From the NCBI RefSeq assembly GCF_021272345.1, contig NZ_JAJSDQ010000006.1, positions 62,001-126,000 of the forward strand: a DNA stretch of 64,000 bases. Reading direction: 5' to 3'. A program made the translations under genes and the position numbers. Below, piece by piece: positions 23,825 to 31,469 of this stretch (position 1 is the stretch's first letter; every line of letters starts with the position of its first letter). The notes below the pieces were generated by a model. It searched no databases. It was not told where the DNA came from and saw nothing but the letters and a program-made list of their open reading frames with translations. Source of the stretch: Ornithinimicrobium sediminis. GTDB taxonomy: Bacteria; Actinomycetota; Actinomycetes; Actinomycetales; Dermatophilaceae.

Positions 23825-25027
23825 TCAGCCGGGCCCCGTCGCTGCGCCCAGGACGACCTGCGCGGCAGCCCTGCCGGTGGCCCGCACGGAGCGGTGCTCC
23901 TGCACCCAGGCGACCCTGCGCCGCACGTCCTGCGGCACGCGGGGGGCGCGCAGCACCGCCACCATGGCGTCGGCCACGGCACCGACGTCGTAGGGCACGG
24001 CGTGACCCAGCCCCTGGGTGGTGAGGTCGGCGGCCGCCGGCCCCGGCCCGGCGTAGACCACGGGCGTGCCGCACGCCAGCGCAGCGATGACCTTGGTGGG
24101 GTAGGCGAAGTCGTAGCCGAGGCCCGGCCGGACGCTGACCAGCGCTCCCGCCGCTCCGCGGAGCCAGGCCGCTGCCTCGGTGGGCGGCACGAGCGGGCGC
24201 AGCTCCACGGCCCCGGCGGGGAGGTCGTCCGCCACCCGGCGCAGCGCGGACCAGGCGCTCCCCTGCCCGAGGAACACCAGCCGCGCCTCGGGCTCGTGCT
24301 CGACGACCCGGCGCATCGCCTCGGCGAAGACCTCGGCACCCTGCCACTCCGAGGCGGTGCCCGCATACACCAGGTATGCCGTGGCGCGCGGTGCCTCCTC
24401 GGCGACGGGCCCCTCCGGGGTGAAGGTGTCGGTGTCGATCCCGTTCGGCACCACGTGGACGCGCGTGCCGCCCAGGTCCCGCACCCGCTCGGCGACCCCC
24501 TCGGAGACGGCGACCACCTCGCGTGCCCCGCGGACGGCGAACCGCTCCAACGCCCGCAGCACCGCCACGACCGGTCCCGGCGCGCCGGTGGAGGCGCTGG
24601 CGTCGGACCAGACGTCGGCGGCGTAGTAGACGTACGGGGTGCGGCGCCGGAGGAGGACCCGCTGGGTCGCCAGGACGGCCCGCACCATCGCACCGGTGGT
24701 CGGCGGCGGCTCGACGACGACCACGTCGGCGCGGCGCATGCCCCAGAGGCGCAGCTTCAGGGGCACGTCGAAGCTGGCGTAGGGCAGGTAGCCACGCACG
24801 TAGCCCGTGGCGTCGCGCAGCACGGGCCAGCGACGCACCCGTGTGCCGGGGGCGTCGCGGGTGTCGTCGGCGGTGCTCCCCGGCGGCGGGGTCGTCGTGA
24901 GGACCTCGACCTCCGCGCCGCTGTCGACCAGTGCCCGCACGAGCGCGACCAGCCGGAACGTCGCAGCCGCCGACTCCGGCGCGAAGATGCGGGTGGCCAG
25001 CACCACGCGCCGGGCCGGTGGGCTCAC
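23825..25027 (-). CDS. Glycosyltransferase family 4 protein (WbuB-like)
   Basis: 400-aa GT-B enzyme. The N-terminal RRVVLATRIFAPESAAATFRLVALVRAL fits the WbuB-like group (NAc-fucosaminyl-transferase type). VPNGIDTDTF precedes the donor domain, and GLGYDFAYPTKVIAALACGTPVVYAG replaces the usual E-x7-E with a K-V-I-A-ALACG variant. It comes last in a four-gene operon with the WbpD, WbpE and WbpB homologues, starting at GTG 25027 in a GTGA overlap. It is therefore the best candidate to transfer the diacetamido-uronic sugar. A longer frame to 25141 has no support. Confidence 0.82.
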   Translation of the reverse strand: MSPPARRVVLATRIFAPESAAATFRLVALVRALVDSGAEVEVLTTTPPPGSTADDTRDAPGTRVRRWPVLRDATGYVRGYLPYASFDVPLKLRLWGMRRADVVVVEPPPTTGAMVRAVLATQRVLLRRRTPYVYYAADVWSDASASTGAPGPVVAVLRALERFAVRGAREVVAVSEGVAERVRDLGGTRVHVVPNGIDTDTFTPEGPVAEEAPRATAYLVYAGTASEWQGAEVFAEAMRRVVEHEPEARLVFLGQGSAWSALRRVADDLPAGAVELRPLVPPTEAAAWLRGAAGALVSVRPGLGYDFAYPTKVIAALACGTPVVYAGPGPAAADLTTQGLGHAVPYDVGAVADAMVAVLRAPRVPQDVRRRVAWVQEHRSVRATGRAAAQVVLGAATGPG

Positions 25028-26040
25028 AGGGTGATGGTGCGGTCGGTCCCTGCAGACTCCAGGATGGCCTCGACGACGGTGAGGGTGTGCACGCCCTCGT
25101 CCATGGACACCACCAGACCGGCTGCCTCGGGCCGGCCCCACAGCGCGTCCCGGAAGTTCTCCTGCTCCACCCGCAGCGGCTCGCGCTTGGCGATCGCGTA
25201 CCGCACCGAGTCGCCCTCGGAGACGCCCCGGAACGCCGAGACCCGGTCCCAGTCCGAGGCCACGTCCCCGTTGGCCACGAACGTCAGGTCACCGGTCAGC
25301 GTGTCCGCGATGAACGACCCCTTCTCCCCGGTCGCCACCGTCTCGCGCACCTTGCGCGGCGAGAGCCAGTTCACGACGTGCGACACGATGATCCCGTTCG
25401 CCAGCCGCCCGGAGGCCACCACCATGTCCTCGTGCTCGCGCCCCGAACGGTGCGTCACCTGACCCGACACCACCGCATACGGCGACTGCGCGATCCACGC
25501 CGCCAGGTCGATGTCATGCGTGGCCAGGTCCTTCACCACCCCCACGTCCGCGATCCGCGCCGGGAACGGCCCCTGCCGCGACGTGGTGATCTGGTACACC
25601 TCCCCCAGCTCACCGGCCTCGATCCGCCGCCGCATCTCCAGCAACGCCGGGTTGCACCGCTCCACATACCCCACACACCCGACCAGACCCGCCTCGGCGA
25701 ACGCCGCCGCGACCCGCCGCCCGGACTCCGCGGTCGCCGCGATCGGCTTCTCCACCATCGTGTGCACCCCCGCACCCGCCAACGCCAGCGCCACCTCCTC
25801 GTGCAGGTAGGTCGGCACCGCCACCATCGCCGCGTCGATCCCCGCCTCCACCAGCGCCGCCACGTCCGGCAGCACGTCCAGCCCGCGCGCGACCCCGTGC
25901 CGGTCGCCGTACGGGTCGGCCACCGCCACCAGGTCCAGCCCCTGCGTCTCCCGGATCACCCGCGCATGGTGACGCCCCATCGAGCCCAGCCCGACCAGCC
26001 CCATCCGCACCGGCACGTCCACCGGCAGCACCCCGCCCAT
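25024..26040 (-). CDS. Gfo/Idh/MocA oxidoreductase, WbpB/WlbA-like
   Basis: 338 aa. The N-terminal NAD-binding fold is GLVGLGSMGRHHARVI (residues ~14-29); VEKPIA near residue 95 is the conserved EKP motif; VVKDLATHDIDLAAW carries the catalytic His/Asp. In the WbpB/WlbA pathway the enzyme oxidises C3 of UDP-GlcNAcA to the 3-keto sugar. The flanking aminotransferase and acetyltransferase support that role. ATG 26040 overlaps the aminotransferase stop (TGATG). The distal ~100 codons have ordinary codon use, but from about 25330 upwards the gene is rich in G-ending codons. Confidence 0.85.
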   Translation of the reverse strand: MGGVLPVDVPVRMGLVGLGSMGRHHARVIRETQGLDLVAVADPYGDRHGVARGLDVLPDVAALVEAGIDAAMVAVPTYLHEEVALALAGAGVHTMVEKPIAATAESGRRVAAAFAEAGLVGCVGYVERCNPALLEMRRRIEAGELGEVYQITTSRQGPFPARIADVGVVKDLATHDIDLAAWIAQSPYAVVSGQVTHRSGREHEDMVVASGRLANGIIVSHVVNWLSPRKVRETVATGEKGSFIADTLTGDLTFVANGDVASDWDRVSAFRGVSEGDSVRYAIAKREPLRVEQENFRDALWGRPEAAGLVVSMDEGVHTLTVVEAILESAGTDRTITL

Positions 26041-27155
26041 CAGGCGCCTGCCTTCACGACCGCGTTCACAGCCGCCGCGACCCGCTCCAGGTCCGCCTGC
26101 GACAACGAGGGGTGCACCGGCAGCGAGATCACCTCGTCCGCCGCCCGCCGCGTCTGCGGCAGCTCCCGGTCCGGGGCGAACCTGGCCAACGACACCAGCT
26201 CGTGGTTCGGCACCGGGTAGTACACCCCGCACCCCACCTGGTGCTCCTCACGCAACGCCCGCATCACCTCGTCCCGCTCCGCCCCGCTCGCACCGGCCAC
26301 CCGCACCGTGTACTGGTGGTACACATGCGTGCACCCCGGCCGCACCGGCGGGGTCACCACCCCCTCCAGGTGCGCGTCCAGCCACGCCGCGTTCTCCTGC
26401 CGCTGCCGGGTCCACCCCGCCAGCTTCCTCAGCTGCACCCGCCCGATCGCCGCATGGATGTCGGTCATCCGGTTGTTCAGCCCGATCACCTCGTTGGCGT
26501 ACTGCTTCTCCATCCCCTGGTTCCGCAGCAGCCGCACCCCCCGCGCCAGCTCCTCGTCCGCACACGCCACCATCCCGCCCTCACCCGAGGTCATGTTCTT
26601 CGTCGGGTACAGGCTGAACATCGCAAACGTCCCGAACGACCCCACCGGCGCCCCGTGGTAGGCCGCACCATGCGCCTGCGCCGCGTCCTCGAAGACCTGC
26701 GCCCCCACCCGCTCGGCCACCTGCACCAGACCCTCCATCTCCGCCGGATGACCGTACAGATGCACCGGCATCACCCCCGCCGTACGCTCCGTCACCGCCT
26801 CCGCCACCGACACCGGGTCCAGGCTGAACGTGTCCGCCTCGATATCCGCGAACACCGGCGTCGCGCCCGTCAACGCCACCGAGTTCGCCGTCGCTGCGAA
26901 CGTGAACGACGGCACGATCACCTCGTCCCCCGGACCGATCCCCGCCGCGATCAGCCCCAGGTGCGACCCCGACGTCCCCGAGTTCACCGCCACACACACC
27001 CGGCCCCCCACCAACGCCGCCGAGAACTCCTCCTCGAACGCCGCCACCTCCGGACCCTGCGCGATCATCCCCGACCGCATCACCCGGTCCACCGCCGCCC
27101 GCTCCTCCTCACCGATCACCGGCTTGGCCGCAGGAATCATGGCTCGTTCACTCAC
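26040..27155 (-). CDS. DegT/DnrJ/EryC1 aminotransferase, WbpE-like
   Basis: 371-aa PLP-dependent sugar aminotransferase. Lys186 in SLYPTKNMTSGEGG is the Schiff-base lysine, FEDAAQAHG carries the PLP-binding Asp157, and NSGTSGSHLGLIA starts the cofactor site. It would convert the 3-keto product of WbpB to the 3-amino sugar with glutamate as donor. GTG 27155 overlaps the acetyltransferase gene by 8 nt. Coding-strand codons end in G (GTG, GCG, ACG, CCG) far more than in neighbours, and CAT and GGT appear, a mark of possible transfer from another high-GC genome. Downstream it overlaps the WbpB homologue. Confidence 0.9.
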   Translation of the reverse strand: MSERAMIPAAKPVIGEEERAAVDRVMRSGMIAQGPEVAAFEEEFSAALVGGRVCVAVNSGTSGSHLGLIAAGIGPGDEVIVPSFTFAATANSVALTGATPVFADIEADTFSLDPVSVAEAVTERTAGVMPVHLYGHPAEMEGLVQVAERVGAQVFEDAAQAHGAAYHGAPVGSFGTFAMFSLYPTKNMTSGEGGMVACADEELARGVRLLRNQGMEKQYANEVIGLNNRMTDIHAAIGRVQLRKLAGWTRQRQENAAWLDAHLEGVVTPPVRPGCTHVYHQYTVRVAGASGAERDEVMRALREEHQVGCGVYYPVPNHELVSLARFAPDRELPQTRRAADEVISLPVHPSLSQADLERVAAAVNAVVKAGA

Positions 27156-27750
27156 TGGGTGCCACCTGTCTGATCGTGTCGCCGTGGGGTTCGTATGTCG
27201 CGCCCGTCACCGGGCAGGTCCAGCCGCCGTCACCGGTCGCCTGCAGCGGGGTGCCGGCCTGTCCGACCCAGCCGACCTGGCGGGCCGGGACCCCGACGAC
27301 CAGGGCGTGGTCGGGCACGTCGCGGGTCACGACCGCTCCGGCGGCCACCGTCGCCCAGGCCCCGATGCGCACCGGGGCGACGCAGACGGCCCGCGCGCCG
27401 ACGGAGGCCCCGTGGCCGATCGTCACGCCCACCGCCTCCCAGTCGTCGGCCGACTTCAGGGAGCCGTCCGGGTTGATGGCCCGGGGGAAGGTGTCGTTGG
27501 TGAGGACGGCTGCCGGGCCGACGAAGACACCGTCGGCGAGCCGGGCGGGCTCGTACACGAGGGCGTAGTTCTGCACCTTGCAGTGGTCTCCCAGGTGCAC
27601 ACCGGTGCCCACGTAGGCGCCGCGTCCGATGACGCAGCCCTCCCCCAGCACCGCCCCCTCGCGCACCTGGGCCAGGTGCCACACCGAGCTGCCGTCGCCG
27701 ACCTGGGCGTCCTCCGCCACGTCGGCGCTGTCCGCGATGCGTGTCGCCAC
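27148..27750 (-). CDS. Left-handed beta-helix N-acetyltransferase, WbpD/WlbB-like
   Basis: 200 aa of hexapeptide repeats ([LIV]GxxxxI-like, e.g. VIGRGAYVGTGVHLGDHCKVQ, VFVGPAAVLTNDTFPRA, VTIGHGASVGARAV). The inserted loop TNDTFPRAINPDG is characteristic of WbpD/WlbB and QdtC-type 3-amino-sugar acetyltransferases. It would acetylate the 3-amino group using acetyl-CoA, giving UDP-GlcNAc(3NAc)A. AAGGAG a few bases upstream fixes GTG 27750. First gene of the four-gene operon WbpD-WbpE-WbpB-GT4. It is divergent from a GT2 gene 38 bp away. Confidence 0.88.
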   Translation of the reverse strand: MATRIADSADVAEDAQVGDGSSVWHLAQVREGAVLGEGCVIGRGAYVGTGVHLGDHCKVQNYALVYEPARLADGVFVGPAAVLTNDTFPRAINPDGSLKSADDWEAVGVTIGHGASVGARAVCVAPVRIGAWATVAAGAVVTRDVPDHALVVGVPARQVGWVGQAGTPLQATGDGGWTCPVTGATYEPHGDTIRQVAPSE

Positions 27751-27776
27751 TGCTCTCCTTCGGTGGTCGGGTGCGC

Positions 27777-27782
27777 CAGAAT
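27777..27782 (+). promoter_or_regulatory. Candidate -10 element of the GT2/DUF2304 genes (leaderless)
   Basis: CAGAAT ends 6 nt before ATG 27789. No Shine-Dalgarno sequence lies between. The 38-bp gap also carries the ribosome site of the divergent acetyltransferase gene. Confidence 0.4.
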
Positions 27783-27788
27783 GCACCC

Positions 27789-28472
27789 ATGACTGTATCG
27801 CCCCGGGCCGACGACGCCTGGTTGGTGATCCCCCTCTTCAACGAGGCCACGGTCATCAGGGAGGTCCTGGCCGGGGCGCTGCCCCACTTCCCGCACATCG
27901 TGTGCGTCGACGACGCCTCGACCGACGGCAGCGCCGAGGCGGCCGAGGAGGCCGGCGCCGTCGTCGTGCGGCATCCGTTCAACCTGGGCCAGGGCGCCGC
28001 GCTGCAGACGGGGGTGCGCTACGTCCTCGAGGCGACCGACGCGACCTACCTCGTCACGTTCGACGCCGACGGGCAGCACCGGGTCGAGGACGCGCTGGCC
28101 ATGGTGGAGCGCGCCCGGCAGGATGACCTGGCCGTCGTCTTCGGCTCCCGGTTCCTGGACGAGCGCACCCGGCCCGGGCTGCTGAAGAAGGTGGTCCTCA
28201 AGACGGCCGTCTGGATCACCAACCAGCAGACCGGGATGCGCCTGTCCGACGCGCACAACGGCCTCAGGGTGGTCCGTCGCGACGCCGCCGAGGGCCTGGA
28301 CCTCAGCCAGAACCGGATGGCGCACGCCACCGAGATCGTGCTGCAGCTCGGCCGGACCCGCCTGCCGTGGGCCGAGCACCCGGTGCACGTGCTCTACACC
28401 GACTACTCTCGGGCCAAGGGCCAGTCACTGATCAACTCGGTCAACATCCTGATCGACTCGATCCTGAAGTGA
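27789..28472 (+). CDS. Glycosyltransferase family 2 (polyprenyl-phosphate glycosyltransferase-like)
   Basis: 227-aa GT-A enzyme of the dolichyl-phosphate-mannose/glucose synthase group. WLVIPLFNEATVIREVL is the N-terminal nucleotide-binding strand, CVDDASTDGSAEAA the first Asp motif, and TFDADGQHRVEDAL the DXD metal motif. LPNK-like and membrane helices are absent, so it is a soluble-type synthase that would load a sugar onto polyprenyl phosphate. The companion DUF2304 membrane protein 12 nt downstream commonly pairs with such GT2 proteins and may anchor it. It starts at ATG 27789, probably leaderless. Confidence 0.88.
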   Translation: MTVSPRADDAWLVIPLFNEATVIREVLAGALPHFPHIVCVDDASTDGSAEAAEEAGAVVVRHPFNLGQGAALQTGVRYVLEATDATYLVTFDADGQHRVEDALAMVERARQDDLAVVFGSRFLDERTRPGLLKKVVLKTAVWITNQQTGMRLSDAHNGLRVVRRDAAEGLDLSQNRMAHATEIVLQLGRTRLPWAEHPVHVLYTDYSRAKGQSLINSVNILIDSILK

Positions 28473-28484
28473 GGCGGTGAGCGC

Positions 28485-28862
28485 GTGCTGGACCAGCCCC
28501 TGATCAAGGTCATCCTGATCGCCGCCATCGTCGTCGTCACGGCGATGCTCACCCGCTCCACCACCGGGGCCCGGCACCAGGCGGTGCGCCGGCTGCTGCT
28601 CATCGGGTTCGTCGGCCTGGCGGTGGTGGCCGTGCTCTTCCCGGGCTTCCTGACCCGCGTCGCCCAGTTCGTGGGAGTGGGCCGCGGCGCCGACCTGCTC
28701 CTCTACACGCTCACCGTGACCTTCCTCGGCTACGTGGCCGCGAGCTACCGACGGCTGCGCCACATGGAGCAGCAGGTCACCACGCTGGCCCGCGAGCTCG
28801 CCCTGCGCTCGGCCGTGCACGCCCAAAGGGACCACCCACCGGGCGGCGACCTGGAGCCCTGA
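28485..28862 (+). CDS. DUF2304 small membrane protein
   Basis: 125 aa with three predicted helices (VILIAAIVVVTAML, LLLIGFVGLAVVAVLFPGF, LLLYTLTVTFLGYVAASY) and a charged C-terminal tail containing a short amphipathic segment (RRLRHMEQQVTTLARELALR). DUF2304 proteins are usually encoded next to GT2 glycosyltransferases, as here, and are thought to act in membrane recruitment. The GTG at 28485 follows the GT2 stop by 12 nt with GAGG nearby, so the two are co-expressed. Confidence 0.85.
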   Translation: MLDQPLIKVILIAAIVVVTAMLTRSTTGARHQAVRRLLLIGFVGLAVVAVLFPGFLTRVAQFVGVGRGADLLLYTLTVTFLGYVAASYRRLRHMEQQVTTLARELALRSAVHAQRDHPPGGDLEP

Positions 28863-28885
28863 GCCTGCCTGACCTGGGAGGGGCC

Positions 28886-28901
28886 GGGACCTTCGGCCCT
28901 G
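28886..28901. promoter_or_regulatory. DosR/DevR-type box 2
   Basis: GGGACCTTCGGCCCTG carries the GGGAC-N4-GNCCC core. About 44 bp further on lies GGAGGTG, as at boxes 1 and 3 (43 bp each). TAGCGT at about 28924 is a possible -10 element. It precedes the alcohol dehydrogenase gene by ~75 bp. Confidence 0.6.
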
Positions 28902-28976
28902 TCCGCCGGGCGCCGCTGCTCCTAGCGTCGGAGGTGCACGTGGCCGACCGGCCGCCGCAGCATCAGGAGGACAACC

Positions 28977-30023
28977 ATGAAGGCACTCGTCTACCACGGT
29001 CCCGGCCGCAAGAGCTGGGAGGAGGCTCCCGACCCGGAGCTGCAGGACCCCACCGACGCGATCGTCCGCATCGACACCACCACGATCTGCGGGACCGACC
29101 TGCACATCCTCAAGGGCGACGTGCCGGCGGTCACCCCCGGACGCATCCTCGGCCACGAGGCCGTGGGCACCGTCACCGCGCTCGGCGCCGAGGTCCAGGG
29201 GCTCGAGGTCGGTGACCGGGTCGTGATCCCGGCCATCACCAACTGCGGGACGTGTGACTACTGCACGCACGGTATGCCGGCGCACTGCCAGAGCGTCGGC
29301 GGCATCGGCTGGATCTTCGGCCACCTCATCAACGGTCTCCAGGCCGAGCAGGCACGCGTCCCCTTCGCCGGGACCAGCCTGGTCAAGGTGCCCGAGGGCA
29401 TGACCGACGAGCAGGTGCTCTTCCTCACCGACATCCTGCCGACCGGTTACGAGATCGGGGTGCTCAACGGCGACGTCTCCGAGGGCGACATGGTCGCGGT
29501 CATCGGCGCCGGCCCGGTGGGGCTGGCGGCCATCATGACGGCGCGGCTGCAGGGCGCGGAGCGCATCGTGGCGGTCGACGGCGACCCCTTCCGGCTGGAG
29601 ACGGCCCAGGCCTTCGGCGCCACCGACATCCTCTCCCCGGAGGGTGACGTGGCGGCCGAGCTGCTCGCCATGTCCGACGACGGTCTCGGGGTCGACGTCG
29701 CGATCGAGGCGGTCGGCATCCCGGCGACCCTGGAGACCTGCTTCCGGGCGATCCGGCCCGGTGGCACCATCGCCAACGTCGGGGTGCACGGCGCCGAGGT
29801 CACCCTGCCCATCCAGGACCTGTGGATCCAGAACATCACGCTGCGCACCGGCCTGGTCAACGGGACCACGATCACCGAGCTGCTGGAGGGGATCTCCTCC
29901 GGCCGGATCGCACCGGAGAAGTTCGCGACCCACCGCTTCGCGCTCGGCGACATCATGGAGGCCTACGAGGTGTTCGGCCACGCGGCCGACCACCAGGCCC
30001 TCAAGGTCGTCCTCAGCGCCTGA
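28977..30023 (+). CDS. Zinc-dependent alcohol dehydrogenase
   Basis: 348-aa medium-chain dehydrogenase. TICGTDLHILKGD and LGHEAVGTV hold the catalytic zinc Cys/His/Glu; NCGTCDYCTHGMPAHC is the structural zinc lobe; GAGPVGLAAIM is the NAD(P) motif followed by acidic VAVDGD, which favours NAD. It would oxidise or reduce small alcohols or aldehydes in the cytosol. A DosR-type box ~75 bp upstream suggests it is switched on at low oxygen, where regenerating NAD by alcohol formation is useful. Strong AGGAGG precedes ATG 28977. Its 3' end overlaps the convergent phosphatase gene by 11 nt. Confidence 0.9.
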   Translation: MKALVYHGPGRKSWEEAPDPELQDPTDAIVRIDTTTICGTDLHILKGDVPAVTPGRILGHEAVGTVTALGAEVQGLEVGDRVVIPAITNCGTCDYCTHGMPAHCQSVGGIGWIFGHLINGLQAEQARVPFAGTSLVKVPEGMTDEQVLFLTDILPTGYEIGVLNGDVSEGDMVAVIGAGPVGLAAIMTARLQGAERIVAVDGDPFRLETAQAFGATDILSPEGDVAAELLAMSDDGLGVDVAIEAVGIPATLETCFRAIRPGGTIANVGVHGAEVTLPIQDLWIQNITLRTGLVNGTTITELLEGISSGRIAPEKFATHRFALGDIMEAYEVFGHAADHQALKVVLSA

Positions 30024-30816
30024 GCGACGGGGCGTCGTCGAGGTCGGCGAGTGCCTCGAGGACGCTCCGGTAGGTGTCCTCGTCGGCGGCGGCCACCAGA
30101 CCGCGGGCGGGGACCTGCGGCGCATAGGCCGCGCCGTCGAAGGTGCCCAGGAAGCCCCCCGCCTCGGTGAGCAGCAGACCCCCCGGGGCGTGGTCCCACG
30201 GGTGGGTCCCGCCGTAGAGCACGGCGTCGGCGGCCCCCTCCACCACCTTGGGGTAGTCCACACCGCAGCAGACCCAGGTGAGCTCCAGCGGGCCGAGGCC
30301 CCCGGGGGCGCGGCCCAGCCACGCCCGCCGCGACGTCCGCACCCGCAGGTCCGCCACGACCCGGCCCGCCGGCTCGCGGGTGAGCGGGAGGCCGTTGCGC
30401 CGCACGCCGGCGCCTCGCTCGGCGACGTAGGCGGCCTCGTGCTGCGGCTGCCACACCCAGGCGCGGACCGTGCTGCCGGCGCGCACCTCCGCCACCATGA
30501 CGGCGTGGTCGGGAGAGCCGTGGACGAAGTTCTTGGTGCCGTCGACCGGGTCGATCGTGAAGGCGTGGTCCGCGCGGCGGAACGCCGCGAGCAGCCCGGG
30601 GTCGGAGGCGTGCGCCTCCTCGCCCAGCATCACCGCGTCGGGGTAGGCCGCACGCAGGGCCTGGGTGAGCAGCACCTCCGCCTCGTGGTCGGCCACGGTG
30701 ACGAGGTCGCCGGGGTTCTTCTCCGCGACCTGACCGGCGGTCAGGTCGCGGAAGCGCGGGGTGATGACGCGGTCGGCGACGTCCTGGATGAGGCTGAGCA
30801 CGGCGAGGGTGTCCAC
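30013..30816 (-). CDS. Inositol monophosphatase family protein (histidinol-phosphatase-like)
   Basis: 267 aa. The metal-binding motifs of the Mg-dependent phosphatase superfamily are present: GDLVTVADHEAE, GEEAH, IDPVDGTKNFVHG and WDHAPGGLLLTEAGG. Actinobacterial members of this length often act as histidinol-phosphate phosphatase (HisN), but inositol or sugar phosphatase activity is also possible and the sequence does not decide. GTG 30816 gives a good N-terminus (DTLAVLSLIQDVADRVI); GTG 30831 with an adjacent GGAGG is an alternative five codons longer. Convergent with the alcohol dehydrogenase. Confidence 0.85.
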   Translation of the reverse strand: MDTLAVLSLIQDVADRVITPRFRDLTAGQVAEKNPGDLVTVADHEAEVLLTQALRAAYPDAVMLGEEAHASDPGLLAAFRRADHAFTIDPVDGTKNFVHGSPDHAVMVAEVRAGSTVRAWVWQPQHEAAYVAERGAGVRRNGLPLTREPAGRVVADLRVRTSRRAWLGRAPGGLGPLELTWVCCGVDYPKVVEGAADAVLYGGTHPWDHAPGGLLLTEAGGFLGTFDGAAYAPQVPARGLVAAADEDTYRSVLEALADLDDAPSLRR

Positions 30817-30865
30817 GGCACCAGCCAACACCCTCCGTGGTGCCCCGGCCGAGCCGGGGCGGCCG

Positions 30866-31336
30866 TCAGCCCCAGACCGACTCCGCGCCGCTGTGCCCGG
30901 CCAGCACCGTGAGCACCAGGGTGGCCGCCGCCGCGGCCAGGGCCAGGACGACGACGACGACCCGCAGGGCCCTGCCCCGCAGCCACGGCCACCGCTGCGT
31001 CGTGACCGGCGCATACACGGCATACAGCAGGATGCTGGCTGCTCCGAGGACGAGGGAGGCGACCGCGGCGTAGAGCCCCCACGACCCGTGGGTCTCGACC
31101 GCGTCGCTGAGCAGCCCCGACTCCTCGTAGGTGGTGTAGAGGTCACCTCCCGACAGCCGGGCCGTCCAGCCGGTCAGCGCCGAGGCGACCCCCAGCACCG
31201 GCAGACCCCAGGCCAGCCAGGAGCGGAAGCGAGGCAGCAGCACGGCCGCAACGACCGCCAGCGCGTTGACGACCAGCAGGACGACCGCCCCGTGGACGAC
31301 CAGCGGGTGCAGCGGCAGACCCAGCACATCAGGCAT
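30866..31336 (-). CDS. DUF2231 domain membrane protein
   Basis: 156 aa with four hydrophobic helices. The N-terminal LGLPLHPLVVHGAVVLL with paired His residues is the DUF2231 signature; related proteins include haem-handling or redox-associated membrane proteins, but the family has no settled function. ATG 31336 is preceded by GGGAGGA at proper spacing. It lies 49 bp upstream of the phosphatase gene, in the same direction. Confidence 0.8.
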   Translation of the reverse strand: MPDVLGLPLHPLVVHGAVVLLVVNALAVVAAVLLPRFRSWLAWGLPVLGVASALTGWTARLSGGDLYTTYEESGLLSDAVETHGSWGLYAAVASLVLGAASILLYAVYAPVTTQRWPWLRGRALRVVVVVLALAAAAATLVLTVLAGHSGAESVWG

Positions 31337-31469
31337 GGCAGTCCTCCCTGGGACGACGTGGACCGACCACGGTAGCCCTCCCACCTGGGAGGTCTCGGCC
31401 GGCCGCGAGCAGCCGGCGGAGCGCACGAGCCCCCGGATAGGCTGCTGCCCGACGACCACGGAGGTGCTC

